Source: Pratylenchus scribneri (Eukaryota; Nematoda; Chromadorea; Rhabditida; Pratylenchidae). Taken from it: DNA of 64,000 nucleotides. Positions 46,330 to 57,308 of this stretch are shown piece after piece. The notes beneath the pieces were generated by a model. That model saw only the letters and a list, made by a program, of their open reading frames with translations, was not told the origin of the DNA and did no database searches. A program made the translations under genes and the position numbers. The stretch lies in assembly GCA_030063045.1 (NCBI GenBank), contig JAQSEB010000021.1:992001-1056000 (forward strand), given 5' to 3'. How positions within the stretch are numbered: the stretch's first letter is position 1; the number at the start of each line of letters is the position of its first letter.

Positions 46330-49166
46330 TAAATTATCTTACAAATATGGTAAGATATGACAAAAAGGTATGATTAAGACCCCGAAAATTATCAAATATC
46401 AAAAAAAATTTTTAAGCGCAATTCCGAATAAGTGCTAGCTTTTGAATGGAAAGGTAATCTCCATGACAAATATTTTTATTCAGCGGGAATTTTTGAAAGG
46501 TTAATTAAAATAAATCACAGAAGCGTAAATTTGAAAAATTTATTTGGGCTTGTCATTAGCAAAAAAGGGAAGTACCAAAAGGTAAAAAAAGTTGAGTTGA
46601 GGTTATCCATCACTAACAAATTAATACAAAAATTAATAAGCATTTGTGGAGTATTACAACTGTCAAGCTTAAGAATTGTTCCTCAATTTTTGGGTCACCA
46701 ATTTCATGAATTGAAGGATGCAATAATTCATCGTAGATTCTGAAAAATGTTTTAATATTGTTTTTGTATAAAATCGATAAAATTTGCCCAGCTATCGCAA
46801 TAACAGCCGCATAAATATTTGGCTCCAAAGTGGCTGAAGCAGTGACAAGAAATGCACCAAATGAGCGGCCAATTACAATTAATCTAGAAATTTACGAATA
46901 AATTTTGACATTTTGACATTTTAATTTAATTTTTTATAATAAGAATTTAATTTTCGAAATTTTGAATCTACTATTTTGTAATATTTTTTGTGCGAGAAAA
47001 AGCTGATTTTTTAAAATTAATTGATAAAATTTAAATATTTTTAGGCTAAAAAAATAGTAAAAAATTCGAGAAAAAAGTCGATTTTTTGTAAATTAATTTA
47101 TAAAAATTAATTTGTATATTTCTTAAAAAATGGCCACAAATTAAAAATTGCAACTTTTAATCAAAAAATTTTTCTAGAATGATTTTTAGGAGAAAAATTA
47201 AACATTTTTGAGTAGAAATTTATCTTTTTAATTTTCTAGAAAAAATTATAATTCTCACTTTTTATTGTCCGTAAAATTCTTTTGAATTAAAAATTTAGCC
47301 GCTTTGTTGAAATCATTGAGACTATTGTGTTTTTGCGCATATCGACCCATTTCACGCCATAATTGTCCATTAACACTGAATTTTTTTATATGTAAATTTT
47401 AAATTAATTTTGATATTAATTAAAAAATATTATAAATTATAGATTAAAATGAAATTTTTTTTTTGACTGGATTTTTTAATTAATTTTAAGGAAAATTTCA
47501 GTCATTCGATAATTTCCAAAAAATATAAAATTTTTTCCAGGATTTTTGATTAATATTTTGGGAATTTTGGAATAATCTATTTAAATTTCATTCAATACTA
47601 TCTTTTATTTAATAAAAATATGAGAAAATATTAAATTACCAAAAAAAAAGAATTAATTTTCCCAAATTCTTTCGTTACAAAAAATATTATATTTTTGCGG
47701 TCATATAACTTGGCCATAACTAGGTATTGGGGTTCAAGGTTAGGTTTAAGGCAGGATGAGATTACTCCCTTAAATTTTTCTTCATCAGCAGTTTTCATTA
47801 ATTAAAACTATTTAATTTTTTTGATTTGATAGGAAATCTTAATGGTTTAAAAAAACACGATTTCAATCAAATTTGTCATTCAAAAACTATTTTTTAATGA
47901 TATTTTTTGATAAACGAAAATTTAAATTTATAAATATTTGTAGAATCGATTATGTGGTATAATGTTCTATTCTAATAGGAATATTTGGATTGGCTGAAGA
48001 AGGGTAAAGGCAAATGGGAAATGGCAAGTGAAATTAGTTGCGCATTTGTGCCGTCTTCTGCTGGGTAATTTGACTTTGACTTATGACACAAATTTAGAGA
48101 AGAGAAAATATTTTCTGTAGAATTTTCTTCAATAATTGCCTTGGGCTCCATTAATTGCCCTCGGTCTTTTATCGAATATTTCTTTTTTTTTTGTACATTT
48201 TCTAAAAATCAGAGCTCCTTGTCCTTGAATTAATCGATGGGAAAAATTCGAAATTTAAATATTTACTTAAAAAATTTTTTCTCGCATTTTTCTCATTTTT
48301 CTCATTTTTTAATTTAATTTCTAAATATGTTGAAAAAAGAATAAAAGTAAAGGGCCTATTAGTCGAATCGAAACCTTGAAAAATGGCAAAAATGTCACAT
48401 AATTATTCGACAAATTATTTTAGAAAATTATGGAAATTTTATAAATTCAATTTTTTCAATTCAATATGCAAGCTACAAAAATTTATTTAACAAAAAAATG
48501 AATTTATCGAGAATGCTGTATTTTTTACAATTTTGCTCAGATTTTAAATTCCAATCAATCTATCTATTTCATTTGAAAGTAATTTTCATGTTTTTCTTCC
48601 ATTCTAGCCAGTAAATTTATATCCATTTTATATTTTCAACGATCATTCGTTAAATTCAAAATTAAAATAAGTTCATAGCTTCAAAAAGGACATTTCTAGA
48701 ATGTCACGCAATTTAAAAGTAAAACAAAGCCCAATTAAAATTTGTATTGGTGTTTACGGAATAAAAAGACATTCTAATGATTATCGCATATCCTTCTTCG
48801 TCAGAGGCATCTCACTTTAATTGGAATTCCAGTTGTAAAATACTCCACAAATGCTTATTAATTTTTGTATTAATTTGTTAGTGATGGATAACCTCAACTC
48901 AACTTTTTTTACCTTTTGGTACTTCCCTTTTTTGCTAATGAGAAGCGCAAATAAATTTTTCAAATTTACGCTTCTGTGATTTATTTTAATTAACCTTTCA
49001 AAAATTCCCGCTAAATAAAAATATTTGTCATGGAGATTACCTTTCCATTCAAAAGCTAGCACTTATTCGGAATTGCGCTTAAAAATTTTTTTTTAATATT
49101 TGATAATTTTCGGGGTCTTAATCATACCTTTTTGTCATATCTTACCATATTTGTAAGATAATTTAA
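46330..49166. mobile_element. Inverted-repeat block of ~2.8 kb holding a peptidase fragment
   Basis: Arms of about 330 bp (46330-46658 and 48830-49166) are near-perfect reverse complements, including GTGCTAGCTTTTGAATGGAA and GATGGATAACCTCAACTC on facing strands. The enclosed 2.2 kb has a fragment of a serine-peptidase gene (46600-47375, -) and AT-rich filler. The outer ends contain CTTACAAATATGGTAAGAT, like a motif in the FB-F family. No TSD was recognised. It may be a transposon that captured a gene piece, or a second inverted duplication next to the receptor B/C one. Confidence 0.7.
46613..47375 (-). pseudogene. Prolyl-oligopeptidase (S9) fragment
   Basis: Two exons with proper splice sites, 47375-47259 and 46883 to about 46660, keep frame. 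They read GQLWREMGRYAQKHNSLNDF then AAKFLIQKNF, KLIVIGRSFGAFLVTASATL and HEIGDPKIEEQFL. This matches the S9 catalytic region of prolyl oligopeptidase / oligopeptidase B: an aligned G-W-G-K-N-DF block, then the nucleophile Ser in GxSxG (GRSFG), then the GDP segment. The propeller domain and the Asp and His of the triad are missing. Coding similarity stops at the inner edge of the inverted repeat (about 46658). It is a broken gene piece. Confidence 0.72.
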
Positions 49167-49382
49167 TGTTGACTTTACTCTGAAAATGCAAAAGGGGACC
49201 AAGGAAATTTTTATGACCAATATATTGTTCATTCAATATGACATGAAGATTACCCCCGAAAACCCTCATACAACAATTTTAACAAATCATAAAAAAATTA
49301 TGGGAACACATTTCCGAATTATCGCCTATTAAAATCCATATCATAAATTTGTGCGCGAATTTTTAGGCATCATTTTTTTAGG

Positions 49383-52203
49383 ATGAATGAAACCGAAAAA
49401 ATTTGTGCTATGGCTGAAGTAAACTTGCTTGGGACTATTTTCATCAATTCTATTGCATTAATCCCACAAACTATTACATTCATTGCCTTTATCGTGTTGT
49501 TAATTATTTATTTTCGCAATCGAATTGCAATTCACGGCAATTTGTTGGTTAGTACAAAAATGTTCAATTTCATCCCAATAATTGATCATTTCCCACAAAA
49601 GATCCTTTTTTCCAATTTGATTGCAGCAGTATTTTTTGGCAATTTTATGAGTATGCTTAATGGCATCAAATTAAACGTATGTTCTTTTCCACAATCATTC
49701 AAAAATTGGTATTTATATGTTACAGCGTATTCTGGAAATTGGCGAATTCCCGGGAATTCGCTAGGCATTTGGGTTAGCGAATTTCGGGGATCTCGTTTCT
49801 AGGCATCCTACAGACTCGAGAGTAGGCTCATTCGACTAATGGTCGATTTACTGTATGAAATTTCAATTTCAGAACTTTCCCTTAAATCCCTAGCCATAGC
49901 CCTAACCCTAGAACCCATGCCGGCCCTAATGTAACCCTACCCTAACCCTAATCGTAGCCCCTAAATCGGTCTGTTATTGAAATAGTAAATCGACCATGCC
50001 GAATCGAAAGACCTACTCTCGAGTCTGTACGATGCCTAGTAGCCTAGATTCCCGAAATTAGCTAACCAAATGCCTAGTGATTCCTGGGGATCGCTAATTC
50101 CCAGAATTAGCTGTAACATATATACTTTGTATTCCTCTTTTTTCGTTGAGAAAGAAAAAATCAAGGGTCCCCCCTTGGGTCATCATCATCAGAGGATTAG
50201 GATTAAGATTGAGATGATATCCCCCCAACCCTAATCCAGCAGATAACCATAGGGGGACCCATCATTTTTCTCTAATTGACCCAAAAAAGAGGATACAATG
50301 TATATGATTAGCATAAAATTTAATTTTTTTTATTAGTTCGCCTATTTCACCTACAAACATCCTTGTGATCTTCTCACACCTTTGCCCATCGTTGCCATTT
50401 TCGTTTCTCCTAATTTCATGTTTTCCTTTGCCTATCCGGCCTTCCATTTTTGCATAATGGTCGAAAGATTCCGGGCAACATTTTTAGCTGACAAATACGA
50501 AAATGAAGGACAAAAATTTGGCATTTGGATGGTCATTTCAATTGTGAGTTATAGGGATGGAATCAATGTCTCAAAAAAATATCTAAAATTGAAATTTCAA
50601 AGTCTCAAAAAAAAATATCGAAAATCGAAATTTCTCAAGGCTAAAAATTTTCGAAAAAAAAATCGGAATTTCGTTGGGACAAAAATTTTAAGAAAATTGA
50701 AATTTAGGTTGGTCAAAAATTTTCGAAAATCGAAATTTTGAAGGCCAAAAATTTTCGAAATTTCGAAATCGAAATTTCTTTGGGTAAGAAATTTTTGAAA
50801 ATCGAAATTTCAGAAGGTCAAAAATTTTTCAAAAATCCCAAATTCGGAGGGTCAAAAATTTTTTGAAAATCGAAATTTTTTAGGGGCCAAAAATTTTTCG
50901 AAAAAACAAAAATCGAAATTTTGAACCAGAACGAAATAAATCGAAATTCCATACCATCCCTGCTGCTGGTGGGTGGGATATTTTGGAATGAGAAAATATG
51001 CTTCCCTATTTTCACAGTGGCTAATTTCCATTGCCTATATGGCATTCATCATTGTGGCCGCATTCATGGATCCCGAAATGCGTGCAAATAATTCCCTTCG
51101 TCCATCCATGATTTTGTCCAATCAATATAGCAATCAATTAATAAATTATATGTACATTTTTGTTTTTTTCCTCAATCTTTTTACGGCCTATATGGACTGG
51201 CGAATTACAATAATGAACAAACATTTGTGCATTGGCAATAAAACATATCAACAATATAGCCTAAGCCGAAATTATCAGCTCAATGAGAATGCACTGACAA
51301 TGCGCCTGATATTCCCATTGGATGTCCTGTATGCATTCCTCTATGCACTCTATCAAGCTTCAATCATTTTTCTTCGTATCATGAAATCAACGCTCAGCAC
51401 AAATGATTTCCTTTTCTACTATGGCCTAGCCAATTTGGTATTGCAACGAATTTTGGAAATTGGCGAATTACGGAATTTGCTAGGGGCCAGGACAAGCTAA
51501 TTTTGAAAATCTCAGCTTCTTTCACGTTATCATACAGACTCGAAAATAGGCTCATTCAATTTGGCAGGATCGATTTACGAGACCGCTATGAACTTATTTA
51601 GTAAAACTTTCGGCTAGATTCCTAACTTGTCGATTATCCGGGTACAAAATTTTTTTTATCCCCAAAATTACCTTAAGTCACCCCCAAATTGGTCAGCCCT
51701 AAATCATTTTTTTCATCGTTTTACAATCAAATAAGTACTGGAATAAGAATTTTTCAAATCTGCACCCGTACGACAAGTACCAATTCCTATCCCGCCATTA
51801 GCGACTTACTTAGCCCTACCCTAACCCCTAAACTCGTCTGAAATTGATATTTCAAAGAGTAAATCTACCATGTCGAGTCAAAAGAACCTATTTTTGTATC
51901 ATACGACACTTTCCAAAATTTGCTAGCCCGGCTCCTAACTAATCAAAAATTTTACTAATTTCCAATATTATCTGTGACTTATCATTTTTTTTTAATATTT
52001 TAAATACAATAAACTCTAATTCCCGTTGCTTTCCGCCTATTATCCAATCACTGCCATTGTCTACATTCAATTTGTACAATTCGTCAGCAGATGCAAAAAA
52101 AGAACAATTCTGGAATCAACAAACTCCAAAAATGCAAGCGATTATGCTCTCATTCATTTCAAACAACTTCAAGCACAATGGAATATGAATAAAGATAAAT
52201 AAT
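49383..52203 (+). CDS. Srab-like chemoreceptor D
   Basis: Exons that keep frame: 49383-49547, 49602-49676, 50337-50543, 51018-51437. A last coding block about 52018-52203 reads AYYPITAIVYIQFVQF and ends at a stop. TM1 is ITFIAFIVLLIIYF; TM2 ILFSNLIAAVFFGNFMSML. YKHPCDLL with the TM3 Cys is followed by MVERFRATFLADKYENEGQK, the ER...YE signature of the nematode Sra/Srab receptors. Further TMs: WLISIAYMAFIIVAAF, YMYIFVFFLNLFTAYM, LDVLYAFLYALYQASIIFL. Likely chemosensory. The last block has no AG acceptor: the frame is preceded directly by TAA with no AG between them, so the 3' end is uncertain. Introns contain FB-C twice, FB-D and a FB-like tandem region. Confidence 0.78.
49730..50120. repeat. 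Foldback element, family FB-C
   Basis: GGAAATTGGCGAATTCCCGG and TCTCGTTTCTAGGCATCC face CCTAGTAGCCTAGATTCCCG and CGCTAATTCCCAGAATTAGC. The interior has CCCTAACCCTAG text. It lies in receptor D intron 2. Confidence 0.8.
50140..50295. repeat. Foldback element, family FB-D
   Basis: AAATCAAGGGTCCCCCCTTG faces ATAGGGGGACCCATCATTTT, with CATCATCATCAGAGG and AACCCTAATCC. It lies in receptor D intron 2, right behind FB-C. Confidence 0.8.
50545..50965. repeat. TIR element with GAAATTTC tandem interior
   Basis: AGGGATGGAAT on the left faces ATACCATCCCT on the right. The interior is a degenerate tandem of AAAATCGAAATTTC and GGTCAAAAATTTTCG units, the same unit type as the array at 40730-41000. It lies in receptor D intron 3. 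Confidence 0.7.
51455..51975. repeat. FB-C foldback interrupted by another insert
   Basis: GGCGAATTACGGAATTTGCT and CATACAGACTCGAAAATAGG face CGAGTCAAAAGAACCTATTT and TTCCAAAATTTGCTAGC. An unrelated stretch at about 51620-51790 with two GGGTACAAAATTTTT/GCACCCGTACGACAAG ends looks inserted. It lies in receptor D intron 4. Confidence 0.65.
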
Positions 52204-53280
52204 GAATATGGCGGCATAATTTGATTAAATTTATTTTTTAAATTGACATTGACTAATATTTGAATATTATTTGCAATTTTATTAGGTACTTGTTAAGTTT
52301 GAGTCGTCCTCTTTTTGAAAAGTGCTTGGTCCCCTCTATGGGCTATCAGGTTTGGGGTTAGGGTCATTCAGGGATATGTTAGGGATGGGATGGGGATTTG
52401 GTAAAAATCATCCCAAATGTATCCCAAACCCAAACCCAAATCCTAATACCAAAGGGGGACCCTTCACTTTTCATCACTTTTACCAAGGTGACCCAAAAAG
52501 ACTTTTATTATCAAATGAAGGCAAATAAAATGCTGAATTTTAATTTTAAAAATTCATTTGTTTTGCCATTTGAATGACCTTTTTTTGTTAATTTCAAAGT
52601 TTCAAAGTCATAATAATTCCTCCATTCATTCTCGATTCAACACAAAAGAGGAATTTCCTTTTATTATGTAGAGCCTATTTAATTTTCGGCGTACTCATAT
52701 TGTCAAATAGAAGCAATAATTATGATCGTAAATTCATCTTTATAAATGTTAAAGTATTTCTAAATATTATATGAATAAATACTCCATTTTTATTCCTAAT
52801 TTTTTTTCATTTAACATTGCATTTTATTAAAAATTGCATGGTTAAATTCCAAACAATTTAAAATGATTGACAACAAAATTTTTGATAAAGGAAAAATTAT
52901 AACGGTTCAGTTTATGATCAATTATAAAGCAAAAAAATGGCCTCACCGATGCCAATTTATTAGGCCAAAAAATTTGACCTTGCTGCAGCCAATCGGAAGC
53001 CCTAAGATATCCTACTCTGAATTGAATCGAATTTAATAAATATAAAATCGCATGACAACCGGCATAATTCCTTTAGATTTTCCTCGGAAAATTCTCCCAA
53101 TCCAATTTTAAAAATTATTTCCCAATGTCTTTTATGTTTAAAATCAGTAGAATAAAATTGTAATAAATAAAATAAAATAAATAATGATATCATAATAATA
53201 TGTAAAAGATAAACTTCCAAAAAAATAATATTTTTCATCCAATTTTTTCATCATTTTTGGATCTGTTAGGTGTTAGCCGA
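52204..53280. other. Intergenic gap with FB-D foldback
   Basis: Between receptor D and the secreted-protein gene (convergent). An FB-D copy lies at about 52310-52510 (AAGTGCTTGGTCCCCTCTAT facing GGGGGACCCTTCACTTTTCA). The rest is AT-rich without a recognisable gene. Confidence 0.65.
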
Positions 53281-56200
53281 TTATCCGCCTGCTGAACCCT
53301 TCTGTGGTTGTTGTTCCGCCTCTTGCCCATATCCTTGTCCATCTCCAATTTGTTGTTCATTATTTCCTGCTGTTATTCGTCCCCTCATTCTTCCGCTTCT
53401 ATTCGATGTTTCATTCCCGTTGGCTTCGTTAATTTCTGCCGGAATATTTACCTACAAAAAAAATCGTATTTCATTAATTAATTAGATCAATTTGACCTGA
53501 TTCTGTGCATTTTCCTCTCTATGCTGGATTTGGTCGTCGTCCGTATTAAGAAATTGCATATAATCTAAAATTGTATTAATAAAATTCTTTAAAAGATCAA
53601 ATAAATAATGCATTGCTCCCATTATATTTTTTTTATCTAATTATTAATCTTGTTAATGCTGCTAATAAAAGTCTTAAATAAGAAAAAGTTACTATTTTTT
53701 ACCAACAAAATTTACTTTACCAACAAAAATGCTTTTTGTACCAAAAAAAAGTTTTTGATTTCTAATAAATAAAAAACGATTTAAGACCCTACAAATCTTA
53801 TACCAGTTTGTAGATCTCATCGAGTCGCATTGAATGATATATAAAGTGCCATGTTTTTTGATAAAGAATTAAGAGTTTGGTAATAAAACCATTTAAAACT
53901 TATTTCTAATTTTTAGTTTTAAACTCTTTAATTTTGGGCCAAATCCTGACATTTTATATACCATTCGATGCGTCTCGATGAGACAAATTAGTATATAAGG
54001 TATGCAAAGTCTAAAAGCGGCTTCTGATTTATTGGAAGTCAAAATTATTTTGTTGGTAAAAAATAATTTTTTGATAAAAAAAAAGTAATTTTTTGTAAAA
54101 AAAACTTTTTTCCATAAGAAAATAATAAAAATTTAATATTTTTAGAATCTCTATAATTGGGGAGGGGATAATCATTTGTTCTGCTGTTGTCTATTAAAAT
54201 TTGAAAAATTATTCACCAAAATTTTGGTTTGTCTGATCCGAAAGAGTTGATCTTTGCAGTTGGGTTTGAAATTGTGCAATCGGATGATTGCCTTCATCAA
54301 AAAATGGAAATTGATTTTGTGCCATTTCCTCCATTTGATGCGATGATGATTCTCCCAATTTTTGAGCACTGAGCGCAGCCATGTTCCTCAACATTCCCTC
54401 ATTATTGGAAATATTTCGATGGTTGCCTGTTTGCTGGATCAATTGGCTTGACGTTCCTATATTGGCTATTATAACAATAAATGATTAAATTATGATTTAA
54501 AAAGAATACAACTACGATATACTCTGATGGGAATTGAAAAGAATAAATTATTTAGATTTTAGACTTTCTAGAGAAATTGTTTCATAACTCATAATAAAAT
54601 TTTCTTATTGTATTTTGACTTGGCTCTTTATTTTTTTAAGCATATTATCTTTCCTCTATATCCTTATATATGTTACGCCAATTGACGATTCCCAGGAATC
54701 TTCAAGCATTGTTGACGAATTTTGGGAATCTCGGCTTCTAGGCATCTACAGGTTGAGACTAGGCTCATTCGACACAGTCGATTTACTATATGAAATTTCA
54801 ATTTCAGACTGGTTTAGGGACTAGGGTTAGGATGTACCGGTCTGTAATTCAAAATTTCATATAGTAAATCAACCATGCCGAGTCGAATGAGCCTACACTC
54901 GAATCTGTGCGACACCTAGAAACCGAAATTTTCGAAATTCGACAACCAAATTGCTTGATGATTCCCGGGAATCACCAATTCCCCATTATCGTTGCAACAA
55001 ATATTCACTAACCAAATTGTCCTTGGGCGGATTGATCAGTTGGAAAAGGAGGAGCACGAAATTGCGGAGGAATTTTTTCATAAATTTTTTTTGCCAAATT
55101 ATCTTTTAAATCTAAAATACTTTCATCAATTTCCTTGAATGGATATCCAATATGCATGCAATAATTTTCCAATTCCTTATCAATTTTGCTTTCATCAATG
55201 ATTAAATTGTAATTGGCCAATGCCTCCTCCGTGTTTTTCCTCATTCTATATAAAATAGCCATATAATATCGAACATCATCATCGTTCTCGAGAAGAATAT
55301 TATGTTGGATCAATTTATATATTCTGTTTAAATTATTTTGGTGATGATAAAAGGCTTCTACATACATCCTTAAAAAAGTAATTTATAAGACAAATGGCCT
55401 ATAGGAATACTTTGGATTTGGTTGGCCTATGGCAGCTTGTGAAGGATATTTACTTCCGGCGGCAGCAGATTGGTTGTTTACATTATAATGCAGTATTTGA
55501 TTTGGAGGCATCGACTCCATTTGATGAGAGGATGATTCGCCCAATTGTTGAGCATTGAGTGCAGCCATTATCCTCAACATTTCCTCATTATTGACAATAT
55601 TTTGATAGTCACCATGGTTGTCTTCTTGATTTATCAAATGGCTTGACGGTCCTTTATTGATTATTAAATTAATTAATGTTTAAAAAATGATGATTTAATA
55701 AAATACAACTGAATAAATGGATGGGAATTGAAAAAGAATAAATTATTTAATTTTTGAGAATAATAATCGTCAACAATAATAAAATCTTATTGCTTTTCGA
55801 CTTGGCTCCATTTCCAGGAGTAGATAATTCCAGAAATTGGACACAAGACACAACATATATACCTACCAAATTGTCCATCAACAATTTGTTGATCGGGTTG
55901 ATCAGTTGGCAAAGGAGGAGGAAGATGATGCTGAATTTGTTGTAAAATTGCTTGTTCCACTTCATATAATATTTTGTCAATCGCTTCATCTTCCTTGAAA
56001 GGGTATCCAAGACGAATGCAATAATTTTCCAATTCCATATCAATTTTGCTTTCATCAATGATCAAATTGTAATGTTTGGCCAATTGTTTTTGCGTATTTT
56101 GCCTCATTCTATACATAATGGCCATATAATTTCGAACATCATCATTCTCGACAAGAATATGATTTTGCATCCATTCATATACTCTTTTTAAACTTTCTTG

Positions 56201-57308
56201 ATGTTGGTAAAATGCTTTAACATACATCCTTAAAAATTAATTTATAAGGCAAATGATATATTGGAATTAGAGATCGGCCATATATGTCGGTCGGATTCTC
56301 TGGTCGTGTTAACCGTAAAACCCGAACCCGAAAAAACCCTAGTGAAAAATCTCGGATTTCAGCAGGTCGAGTTAATTTTTAAAAACAGTAAAAAAATAAC
56401 AAAAATTTTTAAATGGTAAAAAACAATTTAAACAAACAATATTTTAATAGATTAATACTTATTTATAAGTTTATTTTTGCGAATTTGCGATTAAAAAAAT
56501 CAACATTTCAGACCATGATGTCTCGAAACCTGAACGGAAACTCGAACCCCAAAAAACGAACCCGAATGGGAATTGAAAATTCAGAAAAATTATTCGGTTG
56601 GGTCTCAGTCTCAGTTCGGGTTTTCCAGAATCAAACACGACCGAAACTCGAAAAACCCGAATGGGAACCCGAACCGCGTCCAATCTCTAATTGGAATACC
56701 TGGATCCAGGAGGAACAATTTGGTTTTCTTTTAGTTTTTTAAGCAATTGCAATTCGGATGGTCGTTGAGGATAAGCAACGGAAGATTGCCCTCCAATGGA
56801 AGATGATGAATTTGGAGTGGATTGGCCTATTGCAACTTGTGAATGTTGTTGGCTTCCGGCGGCGATAGGAGGTTGTGGTTCCAAGCGAGACAATTGACGA
56901 GCAATTGATCGATGACTAATGAATTTACGAAGTGAATGATGGTTTGAATGAATTCGTGATGGTTTCATTTGTGGTGGCTTTGGTGGATGAGGAGAAGGCA
57001 TTTGACCATACTGCCGATGTTCATTTGAAGGACCGAGATTTAGACGCTCACATTCAACAAGATGATTGTGATTTTGTTGGGATTGAGAGTGTTTGGAAAT
57101 GCCTTTGCCTTTGACACTTATTTTATATTCGACTATCTAAATGCCAATTGGGGGATAATATTTCAAATAAAATGTTATTTATTGCCTTTTTTCCTTTGTC
57201 ATCCTTGTTTTTGTCTCCATCTTCATTGCCGCCGGACTTGACAAATTCACCGTTTTTTAATAAATTTAAAAAATAAATTAATAAAAGAATTAGAGAAGGT
57301 AATTTCAT
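53281..57308 (-). CDS. Predicted secreted protein with duplicated module (665 aa)
   Basis: Not recognised as a known family. Eight exons keep frame throughout: 57308-57186, 57136-56700, 56228-55867, 55651-55411, 55368-55013, 54456-54217, 53564-53497, 53451-53281. MKLPSLILLLIYFLNLL is a clear signal peptide, followed by an acidic Gly/Lys/Asp stretch. The body is a tandem duplication of two units. Unit X contains GESSSHQME with MAAL(N/S)AQ. Unit Y (about 120 aa) contains ILxENDDVRxYMAIxYRMR, YNLIIDESKID, ELENYC and GYPFKE and ends GQFG. The order is N-tail, Y, X, Y, X, tail (GRMRGRITAGNNEQ). Unit borders coincide with exon borders, so duplication was by exon pairs. Intron 1 uses a GC donor (AAG|GCAATA). 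A secreted, low-complexity, module-duplicated protein is the pattern of a parasitism effector; that role is inference. Confidence 0.75.
53750..54050. repeat. Foldback element, family FB-A
   Basis: GATTTCTAATAAATAAAAAA faces GCTTCTGATTTATTGGAAGT. The cores GATCTCATCGAGTCGCAT and GATGCGTCTCGATGAGA face each other. It lies in intron 6 of the secreted-protein gene. Confidence 0.82.
54680..55010. repeat. Foldback element, family FB-C
   Basis: GACGATTCCCAGGAATC and GGAATCTCGGCTTCTAGGCA face CACCTAGAAACCGAAATTTT and GATTCCCGGGAATCACC. It lies in intron 5 of the secreted-protein gene. Confidence 0.8.
56268..56689. mobile_element. hAT-like MITE next to a splice donor
   Basis: The ends are TAGAGATCGG and CCAATCTCTA, with the perfect duplication ATTGGAAT at 56260-56267 and 56690-56697. 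The interior is CGAACCCGAA/AACCCGAA-rich. In transcript sense it begins after the GT of intron 2 of the secreted-protein gene and its TSD. Confidence 0.85.

Noticed and set aside
49880..50230. Telomere-like CCCTAACCCTAA text
   Set aside because: Short and interrupted, and repeated in the interior of FB-C and FB-D elements; nematode telomeres are TTAGGC.
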